Source: Candidatus Iainarchaeum sp. (lineage in GTDB: Archaea > Micrarchaeota > Micrarchaeia > Anstonellales > Bilamarchaeaceae). From it: a DNA stretch of 6,958 nt. This document shows positions 4,517 through 6,958 of the stretch, one piece after another (position 1 is the first letter of the stretch; each line of letters opens with the position of its first letter). Location of the stretch: positions 1-6,958 of the forward strand of contig JAQTSF010000038.1 of NCBI GenBank assembly GCA_028711485.1, read 5' to 3'. Made by a program: the position numbers and the translations under genes. The notes beneath the pieces are model-generated. The model searched no databases. It was not told where the DNA came from and was given only the letters and a program-made list of their open reading frames with translations.

Positions 4517-6862
4517 TTATTCTATATGCAAAGAGTATTTTCCTTTTTTTATTTCTAAAATAGTAATATTCATTATTTGTTTCAAATCTTCTAAAAGTTC
4601 TTGTGGAAATTCCAAATCCATTGTTAGAATAACTTTTTTCAACTCTGAGTTTAGAGCCATTCTATTCGATGCTTTGTGTTGTCTTAATTCAGAAACTATT
4701 TTATTGAATAATTCTATAAGAGTTAATTCTTGTTCGGATAATATCTGGACATCTAGTTTTTCCGGCCATTTCTCTGAGTGTATAGACTTATCTTTTGAAA
4801 AAACCTCTTGAAATATTTTTTCTGTTGTAAATACGGAAATTGGTGCTAATAATTTTAATGAATTAAGTAAAACATGATACAGCACATACTGAGCAGATTC
4901 TTTTGAAGTATTTCCGTAAATTCTGTATTTAACATATTCTAAATAATTATCACAGAGATCATTCCAGAAAAATATATGGATCTGTTGAAGTGCGTGGTGG
5001 AATTCGAAATTTTCCATATGTTCAGTGCATTGTTTTATAACCAAATTTAATCTTGAAAGTATCCACAAATCCAAAAGCCTTAATTCCTCGGGTTTTTTTG
5101 GAATTTTATTTTCTAGATTCTGTTCTATAAATGCTGACGCATTCCATAATTTTAATATAAATGATTTTGAACGGTTCAAATCCTCGTAGCTAAAAGGCCT
5201 GTCCTTTGCCATTGCACCTGAAAGAGCAGCCCATTGCCTTATTGCATCTACAGGGTATTTTTCTTTGAGTGCAAGAGGAGAAATAATATTTCCCAAGGAT
5301 TTGCTCATCTTTTTTCCATCTGGAGCAAGTACGTTTCCGTTAAGGAGTATAGATTTGAATGGTGGTTTTCCTGTAAGAAAACTGCTTCTGTATATAGTAT
5401 AAAAAGCCCAGGTACGGACTATTTCAACTCCCTGTGGTCTCAAATCAATTGGGTAAATTTCATTGAAGAATTTTTCATCTTCTTTCCATTTTGAAATAAT
5501 TAACGGAGTAATACTGGAATCCACCCAGCAGTCTGCAACTGTTTTTTCAGGTTCCATAATTTCCTGGCATTTTGGACATTTTTTGATTTCGAGATTTTCG
5601 GGGTAGAACGGAAGTTTAGAATACTCTACTGGTTCATTGTATTCACATGAAGGACAATTGTAGAAAGGCAAAGGAGTTCCAAAAACTCTATGTCTGGAAA
5701 TACACCAATCCCAATCAACGTTGTTTGCCCAATCTTCCAAATAGCTTATGCCAAATGATGGAATCCATTTTATTTTCCTTGCAGATTCCTTTATTTTTTC
5801 CTTATTCTCCTTTATTTTAGCAAACCATTGTAATGAATTCTTGAGTTCAATTTGTGTTTTGCACCTGTCATGAACTTTCACATTTTGAGAGAGATTTTCC
5901 TGCTTAGAAATTTTCCCTTCTGCTTTTAGTTTTTCAATTATTTTTTTCCTTGCTTCTTCTGTTTTCAGACCATCAAATTCTCCTGAATTTATAAGTTTTC
6001 CCCGCTCATCTATTGCTTCTATAATCTCAAGAGAATGTCTGTGCGTCCAAACAACATCTTGGATATCTCCAAAAGTACAAACCATCAGAAGTCCTGTTCC
6101 AAAATCTTTTTCAACATCAGCATCAGCAATAACTTTTACTTTTTTTCCCAAAGCAGTAGTTATTTCTTTTCCTTCTAGATATTTGTATTTTTCATCAGAA
6201 GGATGAAACATCACTGCAACACACGCATGCATTAATTCCGGACGGGTGGTCGCTATTTGAAGATTTTCTCTTTTAGGACCGGTAAATAAAATATAATTTA
6301 GGATTCCGTTTTTCTGGGATTCTTCAGTTTCTGCTTTTGCTATTGCAGAACTGCATTTAGGACACCAGAAAACAGGATGTTTTCCTCTGTAAACTAAAGA
6401 TTGTTTGTACATTTCTATTAGAGAATATTGAACTTTTTTATGATATTCTGGATCCATAGTCCTATATTCATAATTCCAATCCGGAGAAAATCCCAGCTCG
6501 TTCATCTGGTTTTTCATTATTGAGATGAATTCTTTAGTCCATTCAACACATTTTTTTCTGAATTCAACTGGAGGCAATCTTCCATATTTTTTTTCAACTT
6601 TTACTTCTGTAGGGAAACCCTGTGTATCCCAACCTTGAGGGTAAAAAACATTAAATCCTCTCATTCTTTTGTATCTGGCAACAAAATCAAAGAATGCATA
6701 ACTTAGTGCATGTCCCATATGAAGTTCTCCGCTTGTAAATGGAGGAGGGGTATCTATGGAATAAATTGGTCTTTTATCATCTGGATTAAAAGAGTAAATA
6801 TTTTTTTCAGCCCAATAGGAGAGATATTCTTTTTCGTATTCTCTGTTGAATTTTCCAAGCAT
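4517..6862 (-). CDS. valS: Valyl-tRNA synthetase
   Basis: A complete class Ia synthetase of 781 residues that charges tRNA-Val and edits misactivated threonine. It shows the ValRS-specific PPPFTSGELHMGH with HIGH-type HMGH (48-51), GWDTQGFPTEVKVEK, a CPKC knuckle (167-170), the editing-domain TTRPE (205-209), cysteine pairs at 403/406 and 429/432 followed by DCWVDSS, and KMSKS (518-522), then an anticodon-binding helical bundle. No stop or frameshift interrupts it. The start at 6862 (MLGKF) matches where archaeal ValRS begins, and GTGAT lies 4 nt upstream. The frame is open further to 6949 from a TTG, but those 29 residues do not look like ValRS. It is somewhat short next to many archaeal ValRS proteins. 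It ends in TAA, 1 bp from the pilin stop on the other strand. No convincing promoter is seen just upstream, so it may be transcribed with the gene before it. Confidence 0.95.
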   Translation of the reverse strand: MLGKFNREYEKEYLSYWAEKNIYSFNPDDKRPIYSIDTPPPFTSGELHMGHALSYAFFDFVARYKRMRGFNVFYPQGWDTQGFPTEVKVEKKYGRLPPVEFRKKCVEWTKEFISIMKNQMNELGFSPDWNYEYRTMDPEYHKKVQYSLIEMYKQSLVYRGKHPVFWCPKCSSAIAKAETEESQKNGILNYILFTGPKRENLQIATTRPELMHACVAVMFHPSDEKYKYLEGKEITTALGKKVKVIADADVEKDFGTGLLMVCTFGDIQDVVWTHRHSLEIIEAIDERGKLINSGEFDGLKTEEARKKIIEKLKAEGKISKQENLSQNVKVHDRCKTQIELKNSLQWFAKIKENKEKIKESARKIKWIPSFGISYLEDWANNVDWDWCISRHRVFGTPLPFYNCPSCEYNEPVEYSKLPFYPENLEIKKCPKCQEIMEPEKTVADCWVDSSITPLIISKWKEDEKFFNEIYPIDLRPQGVEIVRTWAFYTIYRSSFLTGKPPFKSILLNGNVLAPDGKKMSKSLGNIISPLALKEKYPVDAIRQWAALSGAMAKDRPFSYEDLNRSKSFILKLWNASAFIEQNLENKIPKKPEELRLLDLWILSRLNLVIKQCTEHMENFEFHHALQQIHIFFWNDLCDNYLEYVKYRIYGNTSKESAQYVLYHVLLNSLKLLAPISVFTTEKIFQEVFSKDKSIHSEKWPEKLDVQILSEQELTLIELFNKIVSELRQHKASNRMALNSELKKVILTMDLEFPQELLEDLKQIMNITILEIKKGKYSLHIE
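4538..4554 (+). terminator. Candidate poly-T terminator of the pilin gene
   Basis: A T-rich stretch including seven consecutive T residues (4544-4550) lies 22-39 nt past the pilin stop, inside the antisense of the last valS codons. The spacing suits archaeal U-tract termination, but the tract also encodes a lysine pair on the minus strand. Confidence 0.4.
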
Positions 6863-6866
6863 AGTC

Positions 6867-6871
6867 ATCAC
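6867..6871 (-). promoter_or_regulatory. Shine-Dalgarno (GTGAT) of valS
   Basis: On the minus strand GTGAT ends 4 nt before the ATG at 6862. It pairs with the AUCAC part of the 16S rRNA 3' end (GAUCACCUCC). It selects 6862 over the ATG at 6868, which overlaps the element, and over the more distant TTG at 6949. Confidence 0.55.
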
Positions 6872-6903
6872 AATATAATTAATAGGGTGACATCCTCCCA
6901 GCA

Positions 6904-6958
6904 CTATAGTACTAGGCTTCCTTCCTGCTTCATAGACGTTCTCAACCAAACATCTTCA
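6904..6958 (-). CDS. Possible C-terminal tail (17 codons) of an upstream gene
   Basis: Reading leftward from 6957, an open frame gives EDVWLRTSMKQEGSLVL and then TAG, 41 nt before valS. The other two minus-strand frames are open too short or run into valS without family similarity. If real, it would be an upstream partner transcribed with valS. Seventeen codons are too few to identify a product or to exclude chance. Confidence 0.3.
   Translation of the reverse strand, partial: EDVWLRTSMKQEGSLVL

Noticed and set aside
5234..5494. Rightward ORF inside valS, and the several leftward ORFs inside ileS
   Set aside because: They are shadows of conserved synthetase coding sequence and lack start signals of their own.
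6863..6949. N-terminal extension of ValRS from a TTG at 6949
   Set aside because: The 29 extra residues are not like ValRS, and a well-spaced Shine-Dalgarno marks the ATG at 6862.
1..6958. tRNA genes, CRISPR arrays, insertion sequences or a defence/toxin system
   Set aside because: No cloverleaf, spaced direct repeats, terminal inverted repeats, transposase or defence-type domains were found on reading both strands; nearly all bases are accounted for by the genes listed.

Overview
The window looks like a compact, AT-rich archaeal genome fragment, most likely from a DPANN-type lineage. The archaeal evidence is a clamp-loader N-terminus of the archaeal/eukaryotic RFC type, a single-domain KaiC-like ATPase, archaeal-type IleRS and ValRS, TATA-box/BRE-like promoters, and a class III pilin signal of the IAIEYLMTYGWAIL type. 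The DPANN placement is an inference from that pilin signature, the tight packing and the rather short synthetases.

Layout from left to right. (1) The first 34 codons of a replication factor C subunit, probably the small one, read leftward off the window edge. (2) A divergent intergenic region of about 115 bp carries a TATA-like box for each side. (3) A rightward two-gene unit follows: a KaiC-like ATPase (220-903), then isoleucyl-tRNA synthetase (918-3749), whose Shine-Dalgarno overlaps the ATPase stop codon. (4) A small leftward four-knuckle zinc protein (3752-3940) ends 2 bp from the ileS stop. (5) A rightward pilin-like gene (4018-4515) is divergent from the zinc gene, and the two may share one TATA box. 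(6) A leftward valyl-tRNA synthetase (4517-6862) ends 1 bp from the pilin stop. A possible 17-codon tail of another leftward gene lies at the right edge.

The most notable observation is an in-frame TAA (2742-2744) inside ileS. It is not a frameshift. The reading frame on both sides is the same and the IleRS homology resumes at the next codon. Everything needed for catalysis and editing lies before the stop, and the anticodon-binding helical bundle and C-terminal domain lie after it. Three other genes in the window end in TAA where their families end, so global TAA reassignment is unlikely. A sequencing or assembly error, a recent nonsense mutation (for example GAA to TAA), or local readthrough or re-initiation remain possible.

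Together the genes cover translation (two class Ia synthetases), replication (RFC), a surface or pilus function and two proteins of unknown role (KaiC-like ATPase, zinc protein). No RNA gene, CRISPR array, insertion sequence or defence system is visible. I do not see convincing evidence of a new multi-gene system. The interrupted ileS and the small zinc protein are the items most worth following.
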